Below are positions 25,801-33,351 of a DNA stretch of 38,738 nt, piece by piece. Numbering within the stretch: position 1 is the stretch's first letter; every line of letters starts with the position of its first letter. The position numbers and the translations under genes are program-made. This stretch comes from Ruminiclostridium sp. (GTDB taxonomy: Bacteria > Bacillota > Clostridia > Oscillospirales > Ruminococcaceae), in NCBI GenBank assembly GCA_017395555.1, contig JAFPUE010000112.1, forward strand, positions 1-38,738, given 5' to 3'. Below the pieces are notes generated by a model. It searched no databases. It was not told where the DNA came from and worked only from the letters and a program-made list of their open reading frames with translations.

Positions 25801-26576
25801 GAATGTTTACCGCCGGGGCGGTTTATGATGCGCTTTCGGTGCAGACCGCGGCACGGCTCGATATCCGCACCGCGGAGGTGACCGGCTCGACGAACGACGA
25901 TATCAAGGCTCTCGCGGAAAACGGCGCGGAGGAAGGCACGGTAGTCATTGCCGGAGCACAGACCGCCGGAAAGGGCAGGCTCGGCAGGAGCTTCTATTCT
26001 CCCGCGGACACGGGGCTTTATATGAGCATACTGCTCCGTCCCCGGTTCGGAGCGGCAGATTCTCTCGCAATAACCACAATGGCAGCAGCTGTGGTCGCGG
26101 AAGCCTGTGACGCTTTTCTCAACGGCACTTCCGCGGGGATAAAGTGGGTAAACGATATATATGTGAACGGCAGGAAGGTCTGCGGGATACTTACGGAATC
26201 GTCTCTCGCACAGGACGGCTCCGTAAAATACGCTGTGCTTGGCATAGGAATAAACGCCGCTGCCGCCGAGTTCCCGGAGGATATCAGAGAAAAGGCAGGC
26301 ACTCTCGGCTGCGGTGCGGAGATACGGCCGCTGCTTGCGGCAAAGGTGCTTGAACGGTTTTTCGCGTATTTCGACGAACTTCCCGGCAGGAGTTATATTG
26401 CCGAGTACCGCAGACGTTCGGTGCTGACCGGGAAAACCATAGAATACGAAGCGGACGGAGCCTCACACACAGCCGAAGTTGTCGGCATAGATGATGAAGC
26501 ACGGCTTATAGTACGCAGCACGGACGGAAAAATCAGTTATATTGCTTCCGGCGAGGTGAGCATCGGAAAATTCTGA
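25797..26576 (+). CDS. birA: Biotin--[acetyl-CoA-carboxylase] ligase (monofunctional)
   Basis: Attaches biotin to carboxylase and decarboxylase carrier proteins through biotinyl-AMP. The 259-residue protein has the ligase core: the GSTNDDIKAL start region, the AGKGRLGRSFYSP biotin/ATP loop, KWVNDIYVNGRKVCGILTE, and the small SH3-like C-terminal domain from about 205. There is no N-terminal winged helix, so unlike E. coli BirA it cannot act as a repressor itself. Start at the ATG in the ATGA overlap with the transglutaminase gene; a second ATG lies two codons on. It is followed 45 bp later by bioY. Confidence 0.96.
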   Translation: MRMFTAGAVYDALSVQTAARLDIRTAEVTGSTNDDIKALAENGAEEGTVVIAGAQTAGKGRLGRSFYSPADTGLYMSILLRPRFGAADSLAITTMAAAVVAEACDAFLNGTSAGIKWVNDIYVNGRKVCGILTESSLAQDGSVKYAVLGIGINAAAAEFPEDIREKAGTLGCGAEIRPLLAAKVLERFFAYFDELPGRSYIAEYRRRSVLTGKTIEYEADGASHTAEVVGIDDEARLIVRSTDGKISYIASGEVSIGKF

Positions 26577-26621
26577 TATTCCCGGGCGGTGTTGAAAATA
26601 AATATTAAAGGGAGAAATAAT

Positions 26622-27161
26622 ATGGAAACAAGCAAAACAAAAAGCAAAACATTAAGGATCGTTATGTGCGCGCTGTTCGCGGCATTGATCGCAATATCCG
26701 CGCAGGTGACGATACCGCTGCCGGCAATGCCGATAACGCTCCAGACATTCGGGGTCGCGCTGTGTGCGGCAGTCGGCGGAGCGCTGACGGGTACAGTCTC
26801 GACAGGCGTTTATGTGCTGCTCGGCGCAGTGGGACTGCCGATATATTCGGGAATGAAGGGCGGATTTGCCGCTCTGCTCGGACCTACGGGCGGATTTCTG
26901 TTCGGGTTCATAATAATGGCGTTTTTGTGCGGATTGCAGATGAAAAATCTGCCGCTTCGCATCGCGGTATCGCTCGGCGGTCTTGCGGCTTGCTATATCT
27001 GCGGCGCGGTACAGTACGCCCTTGTCACCCAGACGGACATAATACAGAGCTTTCTCCTTGTTGTGGTGCCGTTCATGGTAAAGGATATCCTGAGCGTCTG
27101 CGCGGCGCAGTATATGGCGATCCCGATAAGAAAGGCGCTTGCCAATACGCTGCATTATTGA
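26622..27161 (+). CDS. bioY: Biotin transporter BioY (ECF S component)
   Basis: Substrate-binding membrane component for biotin uptake, working alone or with a shared ECF energy module (not in this window). The 179-residue protein has about six helices. It carries the BioY signatures: SAQVTIPLPAMPITLQTFG near the N-terminus, the Gly-rich GALTGTVSTGVYVLLGAVGLP and GPTGGFLFGF. The ATG at 26622 follows AAAGGGAG; an upstream GTG in frame has no ribosome site. Together with the adjacent birA it suggests that the cell imports biotin rather than making it, although no biosynthetic genes could be excluded outside this window. Repeat copy C follows directly. Confidence 0.95.
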   Translation: METSKTKSKTLRIVMCALFAALIAISAQVTIPLPAMPITLQTFGVALCAAVGGALTGTVSTGVYVLLGAVGLPIYSGMKGGFAALLGPTGGFLFGFIIMAFLCGLQMKNLPLRIAVSLGGLAACYICGAVQYALVTQTDIIQSFLLVVVPFMVKDILSVCAAQYMAIPIRKALANTLHY

Positions 27162-27162
27162 A

Positions 27163-27586
27163 AAAGCGCTTCCCTTTTTCCTTTTTGGTTCATTTCGCCC
27201 GCGAATAGTTATGCTTTCATTTTGTTTTCCTCTGCCGGCGGTGCGAGTCACTTTCTGCCTCCAGCGGCAGAAAGTAAGCAAAGGTCAATGCAGGATGCAT
27301 TGAGACGGCTGCCAAAAGCGCGCAGCAGCATGATGCTGCGGACGTTGTCACCAAAAACGCGCACGAAGCGCGTATAAAAGTGACAACAAAAGGATTGCGC
27401 GCATAAAAGCAGTCGTCAAGCCGCCTCCCGCCCGCCTCTCTTCGAGTCACCGGTGACATTCTTCTATCGGATAGTCTCTGTTGGTGCCTTCAGAGTAGTC
27501 GGGCGGGAGAAATACACGGAAAAGTCTCTTCTCCGCCGATTCGCGGCGGGTCCGGAGTTTTGTTGGCTGAAAAAGTAAATGTTGTT
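27163..27586 (-). repeat. Hairpin-rich intergenic repeat, copy C (inverted, expanded)
   Basis: This copy has the opposite orientation to A and B. The end near glgP keeps the terminal motif (AAAAAGTAAATGTTGTT at 27570-27586). The end near bioY is degraded, so the boundary at about 27163-27187 is approximate. The interior shares the CCGCCG/CGGCGG hairpin, the CGGGCGGGAG arms, the CAATGC/GCATTG hairpin and the 13-bp hairpin (27247-27278). An extra stretch of about 73 bp, carrying a nested hairpin, is inserted into the tip of the long hairpin. It lies between the co-directional bioY and glgP. Confidence 0.88.
27304..27417. other. Nested hairpin inside repeat copy C
   Basis: Outer arms GACGGCTGC (27304-27312) and GCAGTCGTC (27409-27417) enclose a GCAGC/GCTGC hairpin at 27325-27339 and a complete second hairpin at 27344-27387. 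That second hairpin has outer arms GTTGTCAC/GTGACAAC, an A-rich internal loop and the CGCGC/GCGCG tip. The inner unit has the same architecture as the outer one but entirely different outer-stem bases. Confidence 0.85.
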
Positions 27587-27611
27587 ACAGTGATCCGCTT
27601 ACGTTCCGCTA

Positions 27612-27640
27612 TTGATTTTTTCATATTTATGTGATATAAT
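27612..27640 (+). promoter_or_regulatory. Promoter of glgP
   Basis: TTGATT (27612-27617), a 17-bp spacer and TATAAT (27635-27640), with a TGA extended -10. The -35 lies 42 bp from the AAAAAG terminal motif of repeat copy C. Confidence 0.9.
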
Positions 27641-27671
27641 AGATTTACTTTATGAAAGGAAAACTTTGAAG

Positions 27672-30041
27672 ATGTTCAACAAAAACGAATTTTTAAATCA
27701 GTTCAGAAGCATCATAGCCGAGGAGTACGGCATCACCGTAGAAGAAGCCACACCCCGGCAGGTGCATTTCGCGGTATCCTGCGCTGTGATGCGCTTGATC
27801 TCCGAAAACTGGGCAAAGAGCAAGGAAGCGCACCTTAAAGCGCGCCGCGCCTGCTACTTCTCAATGGAATTCCTTGTGGGACGCGCTATATACAACAACC
27901 TGCTCTGTCTCGGAATTGAGGAGGAGGTCAGCGAAGCGCTCAAAGAAGCCGGTGTGAACCTCGCCGATCTCGAAGAGATCGAGGACGCGGCTCTCGGAAA
28001 CGGCGGTCTCGGACGTCTCGCGGCGTGCTTCCTCGACAGCGCGGCAACTCTCGATCTCCCGCTTGACGGCTACGGCATACGCTACAAGTACGGTCTGTTC
28101 AAGCAGTCGATAAAAGACGGCTTCCAGTGTGAAGAAGCGGACGACTGGACAAAGTACGGCGATCCGTGGAGCAAGCGCGTAAATGCCGACGCAGTAACCG
28201 TTACCTACGCTGACCAGACGGTAAGCGCAGTCCCCTACGATATGCCTGTCGTAGCTTACGGCACTGACCACATAAGCACCCTGCGTCTCTGGCAGGCTGA
28301 GCCCGTCAACGAGTTCGATTTCGGTCTGTTCAACGCGCAGAAGTATGATGAAGCCTGCCGCGAACAGCGCATGGCGGAGGACATCTCCCGCGTGCTGTAC
28401 CCGAACGACGACACCCGCGAGGGCAAGATACTCCGTCTGAAGCAGGAATACTTCTTCTCCTCTGCGTCCGTACAGGATATCGTAAAGAAGTACAAGCGCG
28501 GCGGCGGTGATATGAAGAAGTTCTACGAGAAGGTCACCATTCAGCTCAACGACACTCACCCCGTTATCTCTATCCCAGAGCTTATCAGAATACTCGTTGA
28601 CGAGGAAGGCTTCGACTTCTTCGACGCGCTCGAAATTGCGAAGAAGACCTTCAACTACACGAACCACACGATCATGGCGGAAGCGCTCGAAAAGTGGAGC
28701 ACCGACATTATGGAGGAAGTTCTCCCGCGCATTTACGCTATCATTCTCCAGATAAACGAAGCATTTACCGGCGAGCTTTACAAGTCGGGAATGTTCAAGC
28801 CCGACATTGACCCGATGAAGATAGTTGCGGGTCCCCTCATTCACATGGCGAGAATGGCGATCTACTGCTCCACTTATGTAAACGGTGTCGCGGAGATACA
28901 CACCGAGATACTGAAAAACGACGCTCTTAAGGAGTGGTACAAGCTCTACCCGAAGAAGTTCCAGAACAAGACGAACGGCATCACTCCCCGCCGCTGGCTG
29001 GCTCTTTGCAACAAGGAACTTTCCGCGCTTATCAACGAGCTCAACAAGGGTACCGAGTGGGTGACCAACCTCGAAGACCTCCAGAAGCTCAAATGGTTTG
29101 CTGACGACAAGCACGAGCTCCAGCGTTTCATGGACATAAAGCACACGAAGAAGGTACAGCTTGCCGAGTACATCAAGGAGCACGAGGGCATTGAGATCAA
29201 TCCCGACAGCATATTTGACATACAGATCAAGCGTCTGCACGAATACAAGCGCCAGCTGCTCAACGCGTTCGGCATATTGTATATTTACTACGGGATCAAG
29301 GACGGCTCGATCAAGAATTTCTACCCGACGACATTCATATTCGGTGCGAAGTCTGCTCCGGGCTACCGCCGAGCGAAGGCTATAATCAAGTACATCAACG
29401 AGATAGGAAGGATCGTAAACGAGGATCCCGACACCCGCGATCTGTTAAAGGTTGTATTTGTTCAGAACTATCGTGTTTCCTACGCGGAGAAGCTGGTTAC
29501 AGCGGCTGACGTTTCCGAGCAGATATCCACAGCCGGCACCGAAGCGAGCGGCACAGGCAACATGAAGCTGATGCTCAACGGTACGGTAACTCTCGGCACG
29601 CTTGACGGCGCGAATGTAGAGATAGTAAAGGAAGCGGGCAAGGAGAACAACTATATTTTCGGTGCGACAGTAGAAGAGCTCGAAAGCATAATGAAGATAT
29701 ACGATCCGCGCTACACGATAGAGAAGGATCCCAAGATCGGCAGAGTTGTCCGCAGCCTTATTGACGGCACAGTCAACGACGGCGGCACAGGCGACTTCCG
29801 CGAGCTTTACTTCTCGCTTCTGGACGGTGCGCACTGGCACAGAGCCGATAATTACTATCTCATCGGCGATCTTGACAGCTACGTCAAGGCGAAGCTCAAG
29901 CTCAACAAGGACTACACCGACAAATTCGCATTCGCGAAAAAGTGCTGGATGAACATGGCTTCCGCCGGCAAGTTCAGCTCCGACAGAACTATCTCCGATT
30001 ACGCAAAGGAGATCTGGAAGATAGAGAAAGTAAAGATTTAA
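27672..30041 (+). CDS. glgP: Glycogen/maltodextrin phosphorylase
   Basis: Releases glucose-1-phosphate from the non-reducing ends of glycogen or starch-like glucans; cytoplasmic, PLP-dependent. The 789-residue protein shows GT35 family features throughout. These include ENWAKSKEAHLKARRACYFS-type N-terminal sequence, LGNGGLGRLAACFLDS, the ITPRRWLALCN region, FDIQIKRLHEYKRQLLN, and the PLP site EASGTGNMKLMLNGT with the Schiff-base lysine at K632. Length is normal. The ATG at 27672 is preceded by AAAGGAAAA; a TTG two codons upstream is an alternative. Monocistronic between its own promoter and a hairpin terminator. No other glycogen gene is in the window. Confidence 0.97.
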   Translation: MFNKNEFLNQFRSIIAEEYGITVEEATPRQVHFAVSCAVMRLISENWAKSKEAHLKARRACYFSMEFLVGRAIYNNLLCLGIEEEVSEALKEAGVNLADLEEIEDAALGNGGLGRLAACFLDSAATLDLPLDGYGIRYKYGLFKQSIKDGFQCEEADDWTKYGDPWSKRVNADAVTVTYADQTVSAVPYDMPVVAYGTDHISTLRLWQAEPVNEFDFGLFNAQKYDEACREQRMAEDISRVLYPNDDTREGKILRLKQEYFFSSASVQDIVKKYKRGGGDMKKFYEKVTIQLNDTHPVISIPELIRILVDEEGFDFFDALEIAKKTFNYTNHTIMAEALEKWSTDIMEEVLPRIYAIILQINEAFTGELYKSGMFKPDIDPMKIVAGPLIHMARMAIYCSTYVNGVAEIHTEILKNDALKEWYKLYPKKFQNKTNGITPRRWLALCNKELSALINELNKGTEWVTNLEDLQKLKWFADDKHELQRFMDIKHTKKVQLAEYIKEHEGIEINPDSIFDIQIKRLHEYKRQLLNAFGILYIYYGIKDGSIKNFYPTTFIFGAKSAPGYRRAKAIIKYINEIGRIVNEDPDTRDLLKVVFVQNYRVSYAEKLVTAADVSEQISTAGTEASGTGNMKLMLNGTVTLGTLDGANVEIVKEAGKENNYIFGATVEELESIMKIYDPRYTIEKDPKIGRVVRSLIDGTVNDGGTGDFRELYFSLLDGAHWHRADNYYLIGDLDSYVKAKLKLNKDYTDKFAFAKKCWMNMASAGKFSSDRTISDYAKEIWKIEKVKI

Positions 30042-30135
30042 GAGACTTTTGAGAGATTTGAGAGATTTGAGAGAAGGGGCTCTGCCCCTGTGACCCCGCA
30101 AGCCCCCTTTAAAAAAGGGGGCTTGACACCCTAAA
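30042..30135 (+). repeat. GC-rich hairpin repeat, arm 1 (after glgP)
   Basis: Starting at the glgP stop, AGAGA/TTTGAGAG-type repeats (30042-30072) lead into a 63-bp block (30073-30135). The block has the hairpin AGGGGC-TCT-GCCCCT, the stretch GTGACCCCGCAA, and a palindrome AAGCCCCCTTT/AAAGGGGGCTT. Most of it recurs in reverse orientation at 30303-30364, making a large inverted repeat between the two convergent genes. Confidence 0.88.
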
Positions 30136-30183
30136 CTAATCCCGTACCACGGAGATTAGATACGCGCTTCAAATAATAAAAAT

Positions 30184-30222
30184 AACTGCTTGTTGTAACT
30201 TTAGCAACAAGCAGTTTTAATT
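30184..30222. terminator. Bidirectional terminator between glgP and the Na+ pump genes
   Basis: A perfect 12-bp stem AACTGCTTGTTG/CAACAAGCAGTT with a nine-base loop. TTTTAATTT follows on the plus strand and a T-rich ATTTTTATTATTT tract on the minus strand. It sits at the centre of the mirror-image repeat arms. Confidence 0.9.
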
Positions 30223-30302
30223 TACTATCGGAGTCTTTGCCAACCCCCATTCATTTCTTGCAGAGCGACCCATAGAAGAAAACTCTGAAATACAGCATTT
30301 TA

Positions 30303-30405
30303 TTTAGGGGGTCCAGCACCCTTTTTTAAAGGGGGTTGCGGGGTCACAGGGGCAGCGCCCCTTCTTAAAAATCTCAAAAATCTCTCTAAAGTCTTAAAAT
30401 CTCTT
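30303..30405 (-). repeat. GC-rich hairpin repeat, arm 2 (after the decarboxylase beta gene)
   Basis: The inverted partner of 30042-30135. Read on the minus strand it begins at the stop codon of the beta-subunit gene with an AGAGATTTT-rich lead, then GAAGGGGC-GCT-GCCCCTGT, GACCCCGCAACCCCC and a TTTAAAAAAGGG segment. It differs from arm 1 at several positions, and its second palindrome is imperfect. Confidence 0.88.
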
Positions 30406-31596
30406 CTATCCAAAGATCGCCATAAGCGCACCGGCGGCGACGGCGGAGCCGATAACGCCGGCAACGTTCGGACCCATAGCGTGCATGAGAAGGAAGTTGG
30501 AGGGGTCTTCTTCCTGACCGACTTTCTGCGAAACACGGGCTGCCATGGGAACGGCGGAAACGCCGGCAGAGCCGATAAGCGGGTTGATAGTACCGCCGGA
30601 GAGCTTGTTCATCAGCTTCGCGAGCAGTATTCCGCAGGCTGTACCTACACAGAACGCGAGAAGTCCGAGTACGATTATCATTATCGTGCGTATGCTGAGG
30701 AAGTTCTCGGCAGTCGCTGTCGCACCTACCGTCGTTCCGAGCATAATTACAATTATATTCATCAGCTCGCCCGACGCAGTCTTTACAAGCCTGTCAACAA
30801 CACCGCTCTCCTTGAACAGGTTGCCGAGCATCAGCATACCAACCAGCGGAGCCGCGGACGGTACAATAAACGCAACTATTACCGTAACCGCTATCGGGAA
30901 TATGATCTTCTCTGTCTTGGAAACGCTGCGGAGCATTCCCATTTTTATCTTGCGCTCCTTCTTCGTCGTGAGCGCCTTCATTATCGGCGGCTGAATTACC
31001 GGAACCAGCGCCATATACGAGTACGCCGCGACTGCAATAGAACCGAGCAGCTCCGGCGCGAGCTTCGATGTAAGCCATATCGCCGTAGGACCGTCCGCAC
31101 CGCCTATGATACCGATAGAAGCAGCCTGCGCGAGCGAGAAGTCAACTATGCCGGTAGCCGAAAGCGCACACGCGCCGAGGAATGTGAAGAATATGCCGCC
31201 CTGCGCAGCCGCACCGAGGAAGAAGCTCTTCGGGTTCGCAATAAGCGGGCCGAAATCGGTCATACAGCCGATGCCGAGGAAGATAAGCGGCGGGAAAATA
31301 CCGCATTTTACGCCCAGATAAAGCACATCGAGTATGCCGCCGTCATGAAGTACAGTCGCATACGGGATATTCGTGGTCAGGAAGTACTCGGGGTGGTAAA
31401 GCTCCGCACCCGGAAGATTGGTGAGCGCCATACCGAAAGCTATCGGGAGCATCAGCATAGGCTCGTACTGCTTTACTATCGCAAGATACATAAGAAAGAA
31501 CGAGATCAGCAGCATTATTCCCTGCTGCCATGTGATATTGCAGAACGCCGACTGCTGCCAGAGCGTCTGTATCGTATCAAGAAATGTTTCTATCAC
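30406..31596 (-). CDS. Na+-transporting decarboxylase beta subunit (OadB/GcdB/MmdB family)
   Basis: Integral membrane subunit that couples decarboxylation of a carboxybiotin carrier to Na+ export. The 396-residue protein is hydrophobic throughout with about ten helices. It contains the family hallmark GIIGGADGPTAIW, with the conserved Asp at about 168, and the later GSAGVSAVPMAARV and HAMGPNVAGVIGSAVAAG motifs. The start is GTG at 31596, preceded by GAGGGGG. The gamma gene lies 17 bp upstream. Whether the substrate is oxaloacetate, methylmalonyl-CoA or glutaconyl-CoA depends on the alpha subunit, which is not in the window. Confidence 0.95.
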   Translation of the reverse strand: MIETFLDTIQTLWQQSAFCNITWQQGIMLLISFFLMYLAIVKQYEPMLMLPIAFGMALTNLPGAELYHPEYFLTTNIPYATVLHDGGILDVLYLGVKCGIFPPLIFLGIGCMTDFGPLIANPKSFFLGAAAQGGIFFTFLGACALSATGIVDFSLAQAASIGIIGGADGPTAIWLTSKLAPELLGSIAVAAYSYMALVPVIQPPIMKALTTKKERKIKMGMLRSVSKTEKIIFPIAVTVIVAFIVPSAAPLVGMLMLGNLFKESGVVDRLVKTASGELMNIIVIMLGTTVGATATAENFLSIRTIMIIVLGLLAFCVGTACGILLAKLMNKLSGGTINPLIGSAGVSAVPMAARVSQKVGQEEDPSNFLLMHAMGPNVAGVIGSAVAAGALMAIFG

Positions 31597-31613
31597 TGTC
31601 CGTTCCCCCTCTC

Positions 31614-32063
31614 TCAGTTCATAAATCCGCGCATATTGTCGGCAATTCCCGCGGCGCTCCAGCCGGAACGCGCCGATCTCGGGCGCTTTATGCTCGCTAT
31701 GCGGTACTGCTTGCCCTCCGCTTCACCGTAAGCGGCTATCGCGGCAGCTATGACTGCGATTATCTCGTCGTCGTCCTCTTCCTCGTACTCTTCGTCATAC
31801 GAGACAGGAGCCGGTGCGGGGGAGGCGGTATGGGACGGTTTTGCTTCCGCGGCTTTCTTTGCCGCGGCTTCGGCAGCCTTCTTCTTTTCCTTGTTCTGCT
31901 GTATGCTGCCTATCCCCTTGAAGACTTTACCAAAAAGCCACAGGAACAGAACAAGCACCGCAAGTATCAGAAATACTACCACAAGACCCGTTACAACGGT
32001 AGAGCCTACCTTGCCCCAGTCTATCTCCTGCGCCGCAAGAACGGCAGTTGCACATATATTCAT
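31614..32063 (-). CDS. Na+-pumping decarboxylase gamma subunit (OadG-like)
   Basis: Small membrane subunit that anchors and stabilises the decarboxylase complex. The 149-residue protein has one N-terminal helix (VGSTVVTGLVVVFLILAVLVLFLWL), a charged Lys/Ala/Glu helix, a Pro/Ala linker and an acidic cluster. It ends with the typical segment DEIIAVIAAAIAAYGEAEGKQYRIASIKR. The ATG at 32063 was chosen over one six codons upstream because AAGGGG is correctly spaced for it. It is first in a two-gene operon with the beta subunit and has a strong promoter about 105 bp upstream. Confidence 0.88.
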   Translation of the reverse strand: MNICATAVLAAQEIDWGKVGSTVVTGLVVVFLILAVLVLFLWLFGKVFKGIGSIQQNKEKKKAAEAAAKKAAEAKPSHTASPAPAPVSYDEEYEEEDDDEIIAVIAAAIAAYGEAEGKQYRIASIKRPRSARSGWSAAGIADNMRGFMN

Positions 32064-32168
32064 CTCATATCCCCTTTTCATAAGGCGTAATGCCGTTTTT
32101 CTGCCGTAATTTGTACAAAAAACAATGCTTTCGGAAAAGAAACGGTATAATAATCCAAAATCTATATT

Positions 32169-32197
32169 ATTATACTACATTACGGCAAAAATTTCAA
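32169..32197 (-). promoter_or_regulatory. Promoter of the decarboxylase gamma-beta operon
   Basis: Minus-strand TTGAAA (32192-32197), a 17-bp spacer and TATAAT (32169-32174). The leader of about 100 nt to the ATG is AT-rich with no recognised riboswitch. Confidence 0.85.
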
Positions 32198-32255
32198 GGG
32201 ATTTTTCAAATTTTGGAACGCCTTTCAATTTTTTCGGCATTTTTACATTATTTAC

Positions 32256-32284
32256 TTGAAAAAAAGGCGTTTTTATGTTATTAT
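32256..32284 (+). promoter_or_regulatory. Promoter of the membrane-fusion lipoprotein/ABC permease operon
   Basis: TTGAAA (32256-32261), a 17-bp spacer and TATTAT (32279-32284), with a TGT extended -10. It is divergent from the decarboxylase promoter, with 58 bp between the -35 boxes. Confidence 0.75.
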
Positions 32285-32346
32285 AAGGTATGTTTGTAAA
32301 ATGACAGCGGGCAGATGCCCGGAAGACCGTCGTGCCGGAGGAAAAA

Positions 32347-33324
32347 ATGATAAAAGCCAGACTTACAATACCCGCAGCCGTTCTCGCAGTTATAATGTCA
32401 CTTTCGGGCTGCTACTTTTTCCCGGAGGAGGAAAAGCTCCTCGATCCTCCGGTGATCGCACCGGACGAGGTGGCGTATTCGACATTCACCGCCCGCCGCA
32501 AAACTATCGAAAGCACCATAAACGTTACCGGCTACGTCAAGTCGAAAAAGGAAGCCGAGTGCTACTTCACGGCTTACACCGGTCAGATAAAGAATGTGTA
32601 TGTCCGCGCGGGCGATTTTGTGAAGGAAGGAGACCTTATCGCGGAAATGAATGTCGGCGAGCTCGAATACCTGCTGAAAATACAGGAGCTTGAAGTCGAA
32701 GCGGCTAAGCTCCGCTATTCAGCAAGCGGCTCACAGACCGACAAGCTCGATCTTGAAATAGCGCAGAACACACTGGAAATGTACCAAGCGCGGTATGACG
32801 GCGCAAAGGTGTTCGCGCCCATGAGCGGACAGGTCTCGTATGTGTACAGGATAGACCCCGGCACGGAATTTGACCCGTACAAGGTCATAGCGAGGATAGT
32901 GGATCCCGACGATCTGTACGCCGCGGCAAGCTACGACGGTGATATGAAGGATTTTGCCGTAGGCGACAAGGTAACTGTGACGGTTGAGTCGGACGAGTAT
33001 GAATGTACCGTATTCTATACCCCGCATGAAGCCGCGGCTGACGGCGCAGACGACAAAAAGGCACTGTACGCGGATTTTAACGGTACGGCTCCGTCCTTCG
33101 CGTATCTCGGCTCGATAGCGAATATAAAGAAGGTAAAGTCCATCGCGGAGAACGCAGTCGTTATCCCGAAAAACCTTATAAAGACGGACGGCGACAGAAC
33201 ATACGTTCAGGTATTCGAGAACGGCGAGAAAAAGGACAAGGACGTCACGATCGGCATTACAAACGCGACTGAGGCAGAGATAACCGGCGGTCTTGAAGCA
33301 GGAGAAGCCGTAATCATCAGATGA
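32347..33324 (+). CDS. Membrane-fusion (HlyD/MacA-like) lipoprotein
   Basis: Probable extracytoplasmic adaptor for the ABC permease that follows. The 325-residue protein begins with a lipoprotein signal peptide ending in LSGC (lipidated Cys22). The adaptor fold follows: a barrel-sandwich/lipoyl-like half motif GQIKNVYVRAGDFVKEGDLIAEM, a short helical hairpin (about residues 100-145, LKIQELEVEAAKLRYSASG onward), the second lipoyl half APMSGQVSYVYRIDPGTEF, and beta domains to the C-terminus. In Gram-positive cells such proteins reach from the membrane into the wall. The ATG follows GGAGG by five bases; the permease gene starts 27 bp after its stop. Confidence 0.9.
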   Translation: MIKARLTIPAAVLAVIMSLSGCYFFPEEEKLLDPPVIAPDEVAYSTFTARRKTIESTINVTGYVKSKKEAECYFTAYTGQIKNVYVRAGDFVKEGDLIAEMNVGELEYLLKIQELEVEAAKLRYSASGSQTDKLDLEIAQNTLEMYQARYDGAKVFAPMSGQVSYVYRIDPGTEFDPYKVIARIVDPDDLYAAASYDGDMKDFAVGDKVTVTVESDEYECTVFYTPHEAAADGADDKKALYADFNGTAPSFAYLGSIANIKKVKSIAENAVVIPKNLIKTDGDRTYVQVFENGEKKDKDVTIGITNATEAEITGGLEAGEAVIIR

Positions 33325-33351
33325 CCGGCTTACGGGTAGGAGAAAAGTACA

